Assembly: GCA_002356515.1 (NCBI GenBank)
Contig: AP017607.1
Location: forward strand, 62,001 to 126,000
DNA length: 64,000 nt
Direction of reading: 5' to 3'
From: Mesorhizobium loti
GTDB lineage: Bacteria; Pseudomonadota; Alphaproteobacteria; Rhizobiales; Rhizobiaceae
The first letter of the stretch is position 1. Each line of letters starts with the position of its first letter. Under the pieces are notes generated by a model that had not been told where the DNA came from, ran no database searches, and saw only the letters and a program-made list of their open reading frames with translations. The position numbers were made by a program, and so were the translations under genes. Below are positions 52,033 to 61,751 of this stretch, in pieces.

Positions 52033-53223
52033 ATGCGACGGTTCAAAATTGGCAGTAAGGTCTACGAGGAGGGAGCGCCTGACCTGCAGGCGGCGCTGGC
52101 GAACGCCTATGCCCGCACCGAGCGTCCACTATGCCTGTGCCGCGAGCCGGGCTGCCCGATGTATATCGCCCGCATCGGCGACCTTCATCTGATCAAGCGC
52201 ATGCCGCTGAGCGGTGGCGGGCATGATCCATCCTGCGATTCGTATGAATCGCCTTACGAACTGTCCGGCCTGGGCGCCTTGATGGGCAGCGCGATACAGC
52301 TCGATCCGCAAAGCGGCATGGCGGCCCTGAAGTTGGACTTCAGCCTGTCGAAGACAGGGAGCCGGGCAGCCTCCGTGTCTGCTGGCCAGAGCTCCGCCAG
52401 CGTAACCAGCGATCCCCGGAGGATGTCACTGCGTGGCCTCCTTCATTATCTCTGGCACGAAGCCGAATTGACGGTCTGGACATCGAGGTGGGCTGGCAAA
52501 CGACATTGGTGGAATGTCCGCTGGCATCTGCTCGAGGCTGCCGGGCAAATGACAGTGAGGGGCGGATCGCTCGCGGATATCCTGTTCGTGCCCGAGCCAT
52601 TTCGCGCCGAGAACAAGGAAGCGATCGAGCAGCGTCGCAACGCGGCGCTTGCACCTGCGCTCTCGCCGAAATCCGGTCCCCGAAAGTTGCTCGTCCTGGT
52701 CGGCGAGGTGAAGGAGCTCGTGCCCGCCCGCTCCGGTCAGAAACTCGTCATCAGGCATTTGCCCGGTTTTCCCTTCATGATCGACGATGCATTGCATCGG
52801 CGTTTGCAGGGGCGGTTCGAGAAAGAGCTGTCCTTGTGGGGAGCGGATTCCAGCTCACATCTGATAGTGATCGCGACCTTCGGGCTGAACCCGGCCGGGC
52901 TCGCCATTGTCGAAGAGATCGCGTTGATGGTCGTGTCCGAGAACTGGATTCCTTACGAGACGGTCCCGGAAAAGCGGCTTGTCGATGCGCTCGCCCGCCT
53001 TCGCGAGAAAAGCGTGAAGGGATTGCGCTACGACCTTCACACCGACCAACCGATCGCCAACGCTTTGCTTCAGAACAGGCAAGAGCCGATCGCGCTCTTT
53101 GTAGTTCCGGTCGGTGCGGACGAAGCGTTTGAGGCTTCGTTGCAAGAGATGATCGCGAACCGGCCGGAGATGGGCGCGTGGACCTGGCGGGTCGGGGACG
53201 GGGAGATGCCGGCCCTTCCATAG
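52033..53223 (+). CDS. DUF1173 family protein
   Basis: This 396-residue protein starts at the ATG at 52033 after GGAGGG. It reads MRRFKIGSKVYEEGAPDLQA and has a CLCREPGCPMYI cysteine cluster, then CDSYESPYELSGLGAL, all typical of DUF1173. The C-terminus ends RVGDGEMPALP. It is divergent from the giant helicase; the 183 bp between them carry both promoters. The family sits near Toprim and strawberry-notch genes on ICEs and has no known function. The plus-strand frame continuing upstream to 50962 is antisense to the helicase and is not coding. A broken copy lies at 60263-60704. Confidence 0.92.
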   Translation: MRRFKIGSKVYEEGAPDLQAALANAYARTERPLCLCREPGCPMYIARIGDLHLIKRMPLSGGGHDPSCDSYESPYELSGLGALMGSAIQLDPQSGMAALKLDFSLSKTGSRAASVSAGQSSASVTSDPRRMSLRGLLHYLWHEAELTVWTSRWAGKRHWWNVRWHLLEAAGQMTVRGGSLADILFVPEPFRAENKEAIEQRRNAALAPALSPKSGPRKLLVLVGEVKELVPARSGQKLVIRHLPGFPFMIDDALHRRLQGRFEKELSLWGADSSSHLIVIATFGLNPAGLAIVEEIALMVVSENWIPYETVPEKRLVDALARLREKSVKGLRYDLHTDQPIANALLQNRQEPIALFVVPVGADEAFEASLQEMIANRPEMGAWTWRVGDGEMPALP

Positions 53224-53711
53224 GCTGGGAGCGATATTTCAGACTTCCGTCAACCCTTGAAGCGCATCATCAGTCGGCGCCGCCTCGTAGAGCGCGCGCC
53301 GCACACCGGCGTCGCCAGCCTTCGAGATCCGTCAACGTCGATTCCGGAGCCCGACTGCCAGCGCTGCCAGGTCAGCTTTGCGCGATCCCCAGAAGTGCCA
53401 ACTTGTAGCGCCCGTGATGGTGAAGACGCCTCTGATGAGCGAGAACTCATGCGGCTTGTCTCATGGCAGATTGATCTGTTCGACCTGCTTCACAAGTGTC
53501 CCCAATTCTGGTGCGCGCGGCAGAAAGTTCGAAAAGCCTCCAGGAAGCCCAGTAAAGTCCGGAATGTAGACAATCATTGCCTTTCGCCCAACAAACGGGA
53601 TGGCCTTCGAATAGCTTGGTCCAGTGAACCCATTCAGGGCGCTGCCTATTCCGTCATTCCACTAGCGGATCAACAACTTGATTAGGAAGTGTCGGTGCGC
53701 CTTGATTGCAT
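53224..53711. other. Decayed stretch between ICE core and third metabolic insertion
   Basis: 488 bases without an intact gene. The minus strand has a short coherent piece reading IVYIPDFTGLPGGFSNFL that ends at a stop near 53470, and a 66-residue frame at 53250-53450. I recognise neither. The stretch is probably the junction scar where the MBL-dehydrogenase-oxidase insertion entered. Confidence 0.4.
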
Positions 53712-55592
53712 CTACCCAACTACGGACACCAGTGCTTCACAGATCGGGCCTTGCGATATTCCGTCGATCAGAACTTCGGCGGTAACAAGCCTACGACGGG
53801 CATCGGCCTGAGACGGGGAACTTGCGACGAGCGCTATCTCGCCTAATCCCCCAGGCTGTAACGAGATGCTTTCGGTGTGGCCATCCGTGGTCCAACCATG
53901 GGGCATTAGCAGACGGGCGCAGTATACAGCCGCCCGCTCCAGATTGTTGCGCACCTTAACCGTAAAGTGGATTGTGCTGTTTGCCCGGACTATCGAAAGA
54001 TAAGGAAGCAGCCGTGCCCAGAACAGATCGATGAAATGGTTTGCTGGTTCATCCAGCACGTCGCGAAAGGCTTTTTCCTTGCGTTCGATGTAGTCTTTGT
54101 AGTCGGCCATCATGGCGTTGTTCAATGGGATCAGCTCCCCATGGCCAGGGCACAACAGATCAGGTTTCGTTTTCGAAAAAACTTCCGCGCAAAGGCGGTG
54201 CATGGCCAACTGGAAGCTATTCCGCATGACCGTGGTCTGAAAAGCAATCGCGCGTTTGATCCCGTCTTCCTCGAAATCGAAGAGGAACAGATTATCGCCG
54301 CCAAAGGCGATCCGCTTCCCGTCGATAGTGCCCAAAATCAATGCGTGGAATTCAGTTTGACCTGGGGCGTAGTACATCTCGAATTCGAACCCTCTCCATT
54401 GGAAGGCCTCGCCATCGCGCAGGACGCGTTCCACCGCGATAGGTTTGTGGAAACAGCACGGCGTGCTGGCCCACGCCGCGGGATCGACAAGGATGTCGGC
54501 GACGCGATCGAGAGCCCAACATTCGGTCCCAAAATGTTGCTGGAGGAAGGGTATTCCGCAAACATGATCGTCGTGGATGTGCGTCGGCACCACGAGTTCT
54601 ATATGACGGACCCCATAATCCTCCTGAAGTTGGTTGATATGGTGCTCAACAAAGCGCAGTGCTTGCATGCCGTCAGAATCTGCGCCCCAATGAAGGTGTC
54701 CGTACGAGGCCAAGCCAAAATCAAGCAGCATCGCGTGGCCACTTCCGCTTAAGACGATGTAAAAGTTGGAGCAGGTATACGGCCCTGCCCAGAGCAGGTG
54801 CTCGGAAATCCGCTCCAACTTGCTCTCTCGTATGGCCTGGCTATCTGGGAAATTGTTGTCCCGGCTCTCCCGACCGGAAGTCAATAGCCGCCCTGTATTA
54901 GCAAGCCCAACAAGGCGCGATTCCAGCTTTTCAATATCCGCCGTGACGTTGAGAATCGGATTCCCGTGTGACGGATACGCGCTTTCGACATTTTGCTTCT
55001 TTAGGGCAAGGATCGATTGCATTGTAAACTCGATGCCAAGGAGATCGCCGTAGCCGTATTCCATGGCGTGTAGTTGGTAGAGCTTTCCCCCGCTTGTCAT
55101 CAGATCGCCTGTAAACGCAACTTTTCGCCCGTCCACATGTGTGATCAGGCTGACCATGCCATATGTATGCCCCTTCGCCGGCAGCACCCTAAGGTCGTAC
55201 TCTTTCCAGACGAATGATTGATAGTCTTCCAGAACGGCATCGACGGCGAGATTTTCACCAAGGGAGAAGAACACATTGCTGTCGTTGTAGTTGTCGTAGA
55301 TACGGCGAGCTTGCCAGTGAGCTTCGACATTGTCGAAGAGGTGCCGCTCGTATTCCGGTACTGCGATTTTTGCACCGGCCTTTTGGATGGCAGACGTTCC
55401 CCAACACTGATCTCGGTGGTGATGGGTATGTAGCACCCAAGCAACCCGCTCAATGCCAATGGTGGGCAGGTGCTGCAGGACGGAGCCCGAGCCTGCATCG
55501 ATCAGGAGGCATTCCACGCCACTTTTCAGGATGTAAACAGTGCAGGTATCCTGAAAGGCCCAAAGGTTCTCGGAGAGTCGGACGAGCGACAT
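53712..55592 (-). CDS. Tandem metallo-beta-lactamase-fold hydrolase
   Basis: This 626-residue protein has two MBL domains in series. The first (1-230) has HTHHHRDQ at 55-62, His142, Asp163 and His209; the last His of the HxHxDH motif is replaced by Gln62. The second (about 265-500) is complete: THIHDDH at 337-343, His416, Asp433 and His484. A 120-residue beta-rich domain follows. A plausible reading is a duplicated hydrolase in which the first domain is altered or structural. It is followed upstream by a beta-hydroxyacid dehydrogenase on the same strand. The substrate is unknown. Confidence 0.85.
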   Translation of the reverse strand: MSLVRLSENLWAFQDTCTVYILKSGVECLLIDAGSGSVLQHLPTIGIERVAWVLHTHHHRDQCWGTSAIQKAGAKIAVPEYERHLFDNVEAHWQARRIYDNYNDSNVFFSLGENLAVDAVLEDYQSFVWKEYDLRVLPAKGHTYGMVSLITHVDGRKVAFTGDLMTSGGKLYQLHAMEYGYGDLLGIEFTMQSILALKKQNVESAYPSHGNPILNVTADIEKLESRLVGLANTGRLLTSGRESRDNNFPDSQAIRESKLERISEHLLWAGPYTCSNFYIVLSGSGHAMLLDFGLASYGHLHWGADSDGMQALRFVEHHINQLQEDYGVRHIELVVPTHIHDDHVCGIPFLQQHFGTECWALDRVADILVDPAAWASTPCCFHKPIAVERVLRDGEAFQWRGFEFEMYYAPGQTEFHALILGTIDGKRIAFGGDNLFLFDFEEDGIKRAIAFQTTVMRNSFQLAMHRLCAEVFSKTKPDLLCPGHGELIPLNNAMMADYKDYIERKEKAFRDVLDEPANHFIDLFWARLLPYLSIVRANSTIHFTVKVRNNLERAAVYCARLLMPHGWTTDGHTESISLQPGGLGEIALVASSPSQADARRRLVTAEVLIDGISQGPICEALVSVVG

Positions 55593-55647
55593 TGTAATTC
55601 CTCGGGGGATAGCGTTGATCGGACAGACCGGTGCCGATGCCCAAGCT

Positions 55648-56574
55648 CTAGGAGGCGGGCGCTTTAACCTCCCAGGGAGCTACCCAGTCGCCTGGGACGC
55701 GCAACTCTATGCCAGCATCATCCTCAATCACTTTGCATACCGTCATTTCACCAGCGCCCATGCCATAGCGGGAGGCAGCCTCCTTGAACCGTTCGTGAGT
55801 CGCCCGGGTAAGGTCATTTCGCGTCCCCGTCTCTGTCATAAGTTGTTCAATAAGACCGAGATCCTTGAGGCAGAGGGCCAGTGGAAACGACGGGTCGTAG
55901 TGGCCTGCAAAGATGGAAGGCACGTCGTGCTGCATGACGAAACTATCGGCAGCGCCGCCCTTCATGGCATTCCACCAGATCTCGGGCTCCAAACCTGCGA
56001 GCTTAGCAGTGACCATCGCCTCCCCGATCGCGGCCGCATGGATTTTCCACAACTGGTTATTGACCAGTTTCGCGACGTAACCGGTGCCATGATGGCCTAC
56101 TTTGCGAACTTCACCCATGGCCTCAAGGACGTCACGGACCTGTTCGACATCATGATCCTTTCCCCCAACAAACAGGATCATGTCACCCCGAATTGCAGAA
56201 TCGACGGACCCTGTAACCGGGGCATCGATGGGATGCCCTCCCTTGTCAGCGAATTCCGTGCCGAGTGCTCGCATCAGCTGGGGGCTGCTGGTGGTTAGGT
56301 CAATCCAGTACTTGCCCTCACAGTCGGCCGAAAACAGGCCGTTTTCGCCACACGCTACAGATTCGATTTCTTTTGGACCGAATACCATGGTGACTACGAC
56401 GTCCGCATGGTTGAGAACATCGGCCGGGCTTGTGGCTGGCCGCGCACCCTGGTCGACGAAGGGCTGCATGGCCTCTGACCGGATGTCGTACACAACCAAA
56501 TTGAAGCCCTTGCGCTGAACGTTGGCGGCCGCGTTGCGCCCCATCGTCCCCAAACCAACAAAACCAACTCTCAT
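55648..56574 (-). CDS. Beta-hydroxyacid dehydrogenase (3-hydroxyisobutyrate dehydrogenase family)
   Basis: This 308-residue NAD-dependent dehydrogenase has the cofactor motif GLGTMG at 7-12, the substrate-binding DAPVTGS at 117-123, and catalytic Lys169 with Asn173 (GYVAKLVNNQ). Family members oxidise 3-hydroxyisobutyrate, tartronate semialdehyde or related acids. It precedes the tandem MBL hydrolase on the same strand after a 55-bp gap, so the two probably act in one pathway. The neighbouring oxidase on the opposite strand is broken. Confidence 0.88.
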   Translation of the reverse strand: MRVGFVGLGTMGRNAAANVQRKGFNLVVYDIRSEAMQPFVDQGARPATSPADVLNHADVVVTMVFGPKEIESVACGENGLFSADCEGKYWIDLTTSSPQLMRALGTEFADKGGHPIDAPVTGSVDSAIRGDMILFVGGKDHDVEQVRDVLEAMGEVRKVGHHGTGYVAKLVNNQLWKIHAAAIGEAMVTAKLAGLEPEIWWNAMKGGAADSFVMQHDVPSIFAGHYDPSFPLALCLKDLGLIEQLMTETGTRNDLTRATHERFKEAASRYGMGAGEMTVCKVIEDDAGIELRVPGDWVAPWEVKAPAS

Positions 56575-56679
56575 ATCTTGCGTCCTTTCACTGCTTCATC
56601 TGTGGGGGTCATCATGCGAATACCGCCGTTGCCGGCTCCCGAACCAATCCGCTTGGCATCACTGAAGCGTGCAATCGAG

Positions 56680-57670
56680 TAGGGTCCAAGTGGTATGGGC
56701 GGATCTGCGTCGCCTACCATGCCACGAAAGGCGGGGCGACCGTGACGGTCGTGGATCGAGACCCGGCAGGCGATAAAGCGTCTTTTGGAAATGCTGGAAG
56801 CATCGCGGTCACCGAGGTCCTCCCAGCCTCGGTGCCTGGTCTATGGAAAAAAGTGCCCAAGTGGATACTCGACCCCCTTGGCCCTCTGTCATTAAGGATG
56901 ATGCATGCTCCGCGGCTGCTTCCATGGCTGTGCAGCTTCGCTCAGGCCGGAACGCCGTCAGAAGTGGAGCGGATTTCCGGGGCCCTGGCAGCGCTCAACC
57001 GTCGTGTCTACGCCGATCTTGTCCCTCTATTTGCAGATATCGGATTGAGTGGAGAACTCCACCGCAAAGGCGCTCTCACTGTTTACGAAAGCGGGAAGGG
57101 ATGGCGAGCCGACGCGCTTGAGTGGGAAGCAAAGCAGCGACTTGGCATCGACACTCGCGAACTCTCGGGCGACCAGGCGCGGGAACTGGAGCCGGCGCTA
57201 GGACCACTGGTTAAACGCGCGGTTCTGACACCTCAGTGGTCGCACGTTTCCGACCCGAAGGGAGTAGTGGACAGATTGCGCTCCTGGTTGACGGCCAACG
57301 GTGCGAGTTTGATTGCAGGCCAAGTCTCTCATCTTGCAGGATGCCCCCAGGGTGGCACGATTATCTTGGCCGACGGCTCGCGCCTAAGCGCTTCCAAAAT
57401 TGTCGTTGCAGCGGGAGCTTGGTCGGGCGAGCTTTCACGCCAGGTGGGTGATTATGCGCTGCTCGAAAGCGAGCGCGGCTATAACACCACAATCGCCACG
57501 CCCCAGATCGCGCTAAACCGAACCATGATCTTTGCTGAGCGTAAGTTCGTGGCAACACCGCTTAGCATTGGTCTAAGGATCGGTGGTGCGGCCGAATTCG
57601 GAGGATTGCGATCCGCGCCGAACTTTGCTCGCTCGAAAGCCTTGGTCGAGCTTGCAAAGGCGTATCCACA
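56680..57670 (+). pseudogene. D-amino-acid dehydrogenase/DAO-type oxidoreductase, truncated at both ends
   Basis: From about 56742 the frame reads TVVDRDPAGDKASFGNAGSIAV and continues for some 310 residues with VVAAGAWSGELSRQ and SERGYNTTIA, all typical of DadA-like oxidases. The N-terminal FAD glycine motif is damaged: the frame before 56730 gives CVAYHATKGGA but is out of phase with any start. At about 57670 the sequence leaves the family (AKAYP) and joins an ICE hypothetical gene. It cannot yield a complete enzyme. Confidence 0.8.
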
Positions 57671-57679
57671 CGACAGCCC

Positions 57680-58005
57680 GTTCACGACTGAAGAAACTCG
57701 CCGCCGAACTTGCCCTGCTACCAGGCAGCTTTGATCTGCGCTCAAACAGGGCGGGCATCGCCGTTTCCGGTGAAATTACCCTGCACCATGACCGCGCCTA
57801 CATCCAGGTCGGCCAGTTCGGCTTGTCCTCAGATCACGGCATCCTGATCCGCACCTGCAAGGGCCGCAAAGACCACACCGGCGGGGCCAACCACTTCGTT
57901 GCGCTCGGTATGCTCGACGACATCCCGGCGCTCGCCGCCGCCGTCCGTGCCATCACCGGGGTTGGTAGAGACACTTCGCGTTCCTCCGAACGACGCGCCG
58001 CCTGA
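57680..58005 (+). pseudogene. ICE conserved hypothetical protein, N-terminally truncated
   Basis: A frame reads KKLAAELALLPGSFDLRSNR, then ITLHHDRAYIQVGQFGLSSD and HTGGANHFVALGMLDDIPAL, ending at 58005. It looks like a well-conserved small ICE protein that in relatives stands beside DUF1419. Its start has been lost at the junction with the broken oxidase near 57670. The function is unknown. Confidence 0.6.
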
Positions 58006-58139
58006 ACTCCTGCAAACCCCATCATCGCCGGTGCACGCGCCGGCCACAGGCTCGGCCAGTCGTCAGCCACAACACCGCAAGGCATTTGCCACGATGCGGC
58101 TCATGCCGCGCGTGGCCGACCTTCGTTCAGGAGAACCCC

Positions 58140-58517
58140 ATGACCGCACATCCACCGTTCAGGAAGGTGCTCGACGGCGTCGCCACCCGCGAGCAGATGT
58201 TCCAACTGTTCAGCCGCCACAAAGACACGCCCGGCATCGATCCGCTTTCCGGCACACCCTATTCAGGCGAGTGGTTCGAGATCACCGCGTCAGAATATCA
58301 CTTCATGCTCGATTTGCTGCCGCCGCTCTTCATGCGCACCGGCATGTTCGGCATGTCGGAGTTCAAGGCCGGCAACGTGACCAGCGTATTCTTCGCTATC
58401 CTGATCCGAGGCCGCGAATGCTGGTTTCACGGCTTTTGCGACCTCACGGATCGGCAGTCCCCAGACAAGATGCGAGCCGCCATTATCGCCCACGAGACCG
58501 GCGCGAGCACAACATGA
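58140..58517 (+). CDS. DUF1419 family protein
   Basis: This 125-residue protein starts at the ATG at 58140 after AGGAGAA. It reads PPFRKVLDGVATREQMFQLF and contains SGEWFEITASEYHFMLDLLPPLFM, the DUF1419 pattern. The family is restricted to Rhizobiales ICEs and plasmids and has no known function. In this window it is separated from the other backbone genes by the 53.7-57.7 kb insertion. Confidence 0.88.
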   Translation: MTAHPPFRKVLDGVATREQMFQLFSRHKDTPGIDPLSGTPYSGEWFEITASEYHFMLDLLPPLFMRTGMFGMSEFKAGNVTSVFFAILIRGRECWFHGFCDLTDRQSPDKMRAAIIAHETGASTT

Positions 58518-58695
58518 CTCGCGAGAAAAAGCTTGAGGCAATCTGGAACATAACTCCTGTCGAAGGGAGGCATAGAGGTTGTCCCTGAGAGCGCCGCTCG
58601 GAAGCGAAACGTCCCTGCAGCATGGTCCATCTTCTCCGCTGAAAATGGGCACGTCGGACTGGCTCGACCATATGATCGCCGAACAATACGTCGGA

Positions 58696-59109
58696 TCAGG
58701 ACCTACCGCGCGGAATGTATCCGGCATTGCGTAAGGCGCCGATGAAGAGGCTGGCCGGACCGGCGATACTCGTCCTGGCCTGCATCGGCAGCGGCAGAGT
58801 GTTCCAGTCCTCCAAGGGAGCGATAAAACTGGAGAAAGTGCCATTGACCATCCAATGGCTGATCGCCGAGCCCTGCTTGTCCAGCGCCAGAATGCCTGTC
58901 TGGCTGCTTGGATATCGGACCGCGGCGATCCGCTGCATTTCCACGTCGCCATCGATGCGTAAATCAAAAAGCAGGGCGCCATGGCTACTGTTGGCAATTT
59001 CGGCGACTTTTTCCGCGAATCCAAGAGGAAGCGCACGAACGCTTTCGACCGCCATCCCGAAAACAATCGCGTCCAGCTCATCCGCCGCCATGAGAAGATT
59101 TGCTGCCAA
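58696..59109 (-). CDS. Hypothetical protein of unknown family
   Basis: This 137-residue protein opens MAANLLMAADELDAIVFGMA and contains SHGALLFDLRIDGDVEMQR and SQTGILALDKQGSAISHW. The composition looks like a real protein with alternating strands and helices, but I cannot place it. Its ends are uncertain because the regions on both sides look rearranged. It stands alone between DUF1419 and the syrB-type gene. Confidence 0.4.
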   Translation of the reverse strand: MAANLLMAADELDAIVFGMAVESVRALPLGFAEKVAEIANSSHGALLFDLRIDGDVEMQRIAAVRYPSSQTGILALDKQGSAISHWMVNGTFSSFIAPLEDWNTLPLPMQARTSIAGPASLFIGALRNAGYIPRGRS

Positions 59110-59558
59110 GAAAATCAGGATTGCAATCGATGCAGTCGGTTGTGCACAGTCATTGGATGCGGACGGCTGTTAGTCCCTTGTACGTTTGGCCGGCGGCAAG
59201 GAATGATGCCTAGGCGGCGCTCGATGCAGGGAGGGGTTCTTTACCGAAACTGAAGCATGCGAGCCTCGTCAGCATGTCGAAATTTGTCAGCGCCGGTGGA
59301 TCGGGTGAAGTGGCGCGCGCCTATGGATGGCGGCATGGATGCGCTCTGAAGGTCGCGTCACATGAGACCTCGGCTCGCAATAGACTGTTTTCCTCCCGGT
59401 GATCGAGCCATCCCCGAAATCAGTGAAATCTCGCTTGCTCGTCGCTGGCCTTCTCCAATAAAGCTCGGCAACAGCGATAACATGCCCAGGCGCAGGATAC
59501 TCGCTGACGCTAAACAGTGACTTGGCTTGCAAGTCGTCCTCACATCAAGGAACAGACT
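59110..59558. other. Non-coding stretch upstream of the syrB-type gene
   Basis: 449 bases without a convincing gene. The syrB promoter would lie in its right half. No nod box or other named site is visible. Confidence 0.4.
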
Positions 59559-60242
59559 ATGAAGCGCCAGATCCGGCCATTCATCGTGGAAATGAAACAG
59601 AAGCGCGGCAAGCAAAGGCCTAGCCGTTCGATCTGGGGCGGTGTGGACCTGTCCAAAATTGCCACGGAGATGACGCAGTCGGCTGACGGTGCTCAGTTGC
59701 CAAATTCGGAAGTTATTGACTTCAGTATAAGACCCATTGATGCTGAAGAAGGGTACAAACCACAAGCGGAGCATATCATGGCCGATTTCCACGAAGCGCA
59801 AACTGTTCAGACGACAGTAGCGCCAGCCAAGGTGGAAGCCCCTGAATCGAAGAAGAAAGTTCCGCGAGCTAAGAAAGCGAAGGCAGAGCTCGCCAAGCCG
59901 ACCCGCAAGAGCGGGGCAAGACCAGTGCCCCAAGCGGCCGAACCCGCAGTGGCAGTGAAGGCTGCCCGGACGACCTACTCTGAGAAAGAACGCGCCCAGA
60001 AGCTCGCCCAGATCGAGAAGTCGATCGCTGGCGGTGCGACCAGCAAGAGTGCTGTCGGTCAGGCCGGCATATCGGAGCAGACCTACTATTATTGGAAGAG
60101 GGCTGTGGCGCCTTCTACAGACAGCGGCGATCTCCGTGATCTTGTCGCGCTCGAAGAAGAAAACAAGCGCCTTAAGAACCTGCTGGCTGACCGTCTGCGC
60201 AAGGAAAATGCCGAGCTCAAGAAGAAGCTGGGCCTTGCGTAA
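59559..60242 (+). CDS. syrB: SyrB-type symbiotic regulator
   Basis: This protein of about 227 residues starts at the ATG at 59559 (MKRQIRPFIVEMKQKRGKQR, then SRSIWGGVDLSK), which is how Sinorhizobium SyrB and its many rhizobial relatives begin. A Lys/Ala/Pro-rich linker follows, then a transposase-like HTH (SKSAVGQAGISEQTYYYWKRA) and a C-terminal leucine-zipper-like coiled coil (EEENKRLKNLLADRLRKE). SyrB represses syrM in S. meliloti; most relatives are orphan copies on symbiosis regions near insertion sequences. An upstream start at 59517 would only add 14 residues. Confidence 0.85.
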   Translation: MKRQIRPFIVEMKQKRGKQRPSRSIWGGVDLSKIATEMTQSADGAQLPNSEVIDFSIRPIDAEEGYKPQAEHIMADFHEAQTVQTTVAPAKVEAPESKKKVPRAKKAKAELAKPTRKSGARPVPQAAEPAVAVKAARTTYSEKERAQKLAQIEKSIAGGATSKSAVGQAGISEQTYYYWKRAVAPSTDSGDLRDLVALEEENKRLKNLLADRLRKENAELKKKLGLA

Positions 60243-60262
60243 GACATACTGAGCCTCGTTGG

Positions 60263-60704
60263 AACTCCGACGCTGAGAGCGGCAGCGGCGGCATATCGCC
60301 TTCTCCGACCCGCCACACCCAGGAGCCGATCTCCGGACGCGCGGCGATCATATCCTGCAGCGAAGCGTTGAACGCTTCGTCCGCACCGGCCGGGACGACA
60401 AAGAGGGCGAGCGGCTCTTGCCTGTTCTGAAGCAGAGCGTTGGCTCGGTTTGCAGGTCGTAGCGCAATCCTTTCACGCTCATCTCGCGAAGGCGGCCGAG
60501 CGCGTCAACGAGCCGCTTTTCCGGGACCGTCTCGTAAGGAATCCAGTTCTCGGACACCACCATCAACGCGATCTCTTCGACAATGGCGAGCCCGGCCTGG
60601 TTCAGTCCAAAGGTCGCGATCACTATCAGATGTGAGCTGGAATCCGCTCCTCACAACGACAGCTCCTTGTCGAAACGTGCCTGCAGACGCCGATGCACCG
60701 TCAA
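60263..60704 (-). pseudogene. DUF1173 gene fragment, inverted second copy
   Basis: Read leftward from 60704, the DNA follows the 3' third of the intact DUF1173 gene (52790-53215) at high identity. The Trp codon of the LWGAD stretch has become a stop (TGA). Further on a 10-bp deletion between two ACCGA-type repeats breaks the frame in place of DQPIANALL. The front two thirds are missing. The open piece 60348-60623 shows the match most clearly (GLAIVEEIALMVVSENWIPY). Confidence 0.85.
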
Positions 60705-60866
60705 GATACGCAAGCGCGACCGAAACAGACCCAATTGGGGTGAAGTACGAGGCGCCCGAGCTTATGGAGGTCGAAACGCCCAGATGCTATGATGTGCACG
60801 AGGGGCTGCGCGGCATGGTCAGCCGTGGGAATCTATCTCGCCAAAGAGACGGGTGTTCAGGCCTCT

Positions 60867-61751
60867 CTAATGTTTCACGATATCCAGTAGGTTACGCAAG
60901 GCGGGTGATAGAGGCCCTTTTCGCCATATGATCGAAGTATAAATTGTAATTTCGGGATCAACGATAGGCACAAACGTAACTTTATTCCAACCGATCTGGG
61001 AAACGCCGTCAACAAGAACCCCAATTCCGACGCCCATGCCTGCAGCCACCATGCTAAGTTGATGAACCGTGTTGTATGACCAGTGTGCGATATTCGGCTT
61101 TAAACCCTGAGCCACAAACTGCGTTTCCAAATCCTCCTGGAGAGCCCGCGCACCCGACCCATGCCACATGATCAATGGCAAACTTGCGAGGTCAGAAAGG
61201 GAAATTTGGCTTGCGAGCGCTATGCTCGACGTGGACGGAACAATGGCTGCAAGCTGATGGCGAGCAGCAATACGCGAATTGATCGACCTGTCGACACTCC
61301 TTGTGAGGGGGAAGCCAACATCAATCTGACCTTCTTGGAGCGCCTCGATTTGCTGGTAGGAGGACAAATCCAGTAAATGACAATGAACGTCTGGGCATAA
61401 TAGCGTAAATTTCCGCATTATTTCGGGGAACGCGCTTAGCAATATGAAATCCTGCACCCCGATCGCTAGAAAGCCACTCTCTCCAGACTTTGTTCGTCTA
61501 GCGAGTTGCTCAGCCCTATTAAGATGCTTCAGGCCAATTTGAGCTTCTCTCAAAAAGAGACGGCCAGCGTCCGTAAGGTCAACGTTGCGCGTATTTCTCG
61601 TAAATAATTGAACGCCCACAGCCTGCTCAAGTCCTTTGACGAGCCTAGTCAACGCGGGTTGCGTGACGTTCAACCGCTCAGCTGCCCGGCGAAAGTGCAA
61701 CTCTTCCGCCACGGCGACAAAAGCCTCAATTTGCTTGCTCTGTGACTCCAC
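60867..61751 (-). CDS. LysR-family transcriptional regulator
   Basis: This protein of about 294 residues is read from a GTG at 61751 (ESQSKQIEAFVAVAEELHFR). The winged HTH RRAAERLNVTQPALTRLVKG is typical of LysR proteins, and the C-terminal domain covers the usual two-lobed effector region ending NLLDIVKH. An upstream ATG at 61835 would add 28 unusual residues. It is divergent from the solute-binding protein gene at 62300, 548 bp away, and may have controlled it. Confidence 0.88.
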   Translation of the reverse strand: MESQSKQIEAFVAVAEELHFRRAAERLNVTQPALTRLVKGLEQAVGVQLFTRNTRNVDLTDAGRLFLREAQIGLKHLNRAEQLARRTKSGESGFLAIGVQDFILLSAFPEIMRKFTLLCPDVHCHLLDLSSYQQIEALQEGQIDVGFPLTRSVDRSINSRIAARHQLAAIVPSTSSIALASQISLSDLASLPLIMWHGSGARALQEDLETQFVAQGLKPNIAHWSYNTVHQLSMVAAGMGVGIGVLVDGVSQIGWNKVTFVPIVDPEITIYTSIIWRKGPLSPALRNLLDIVKH

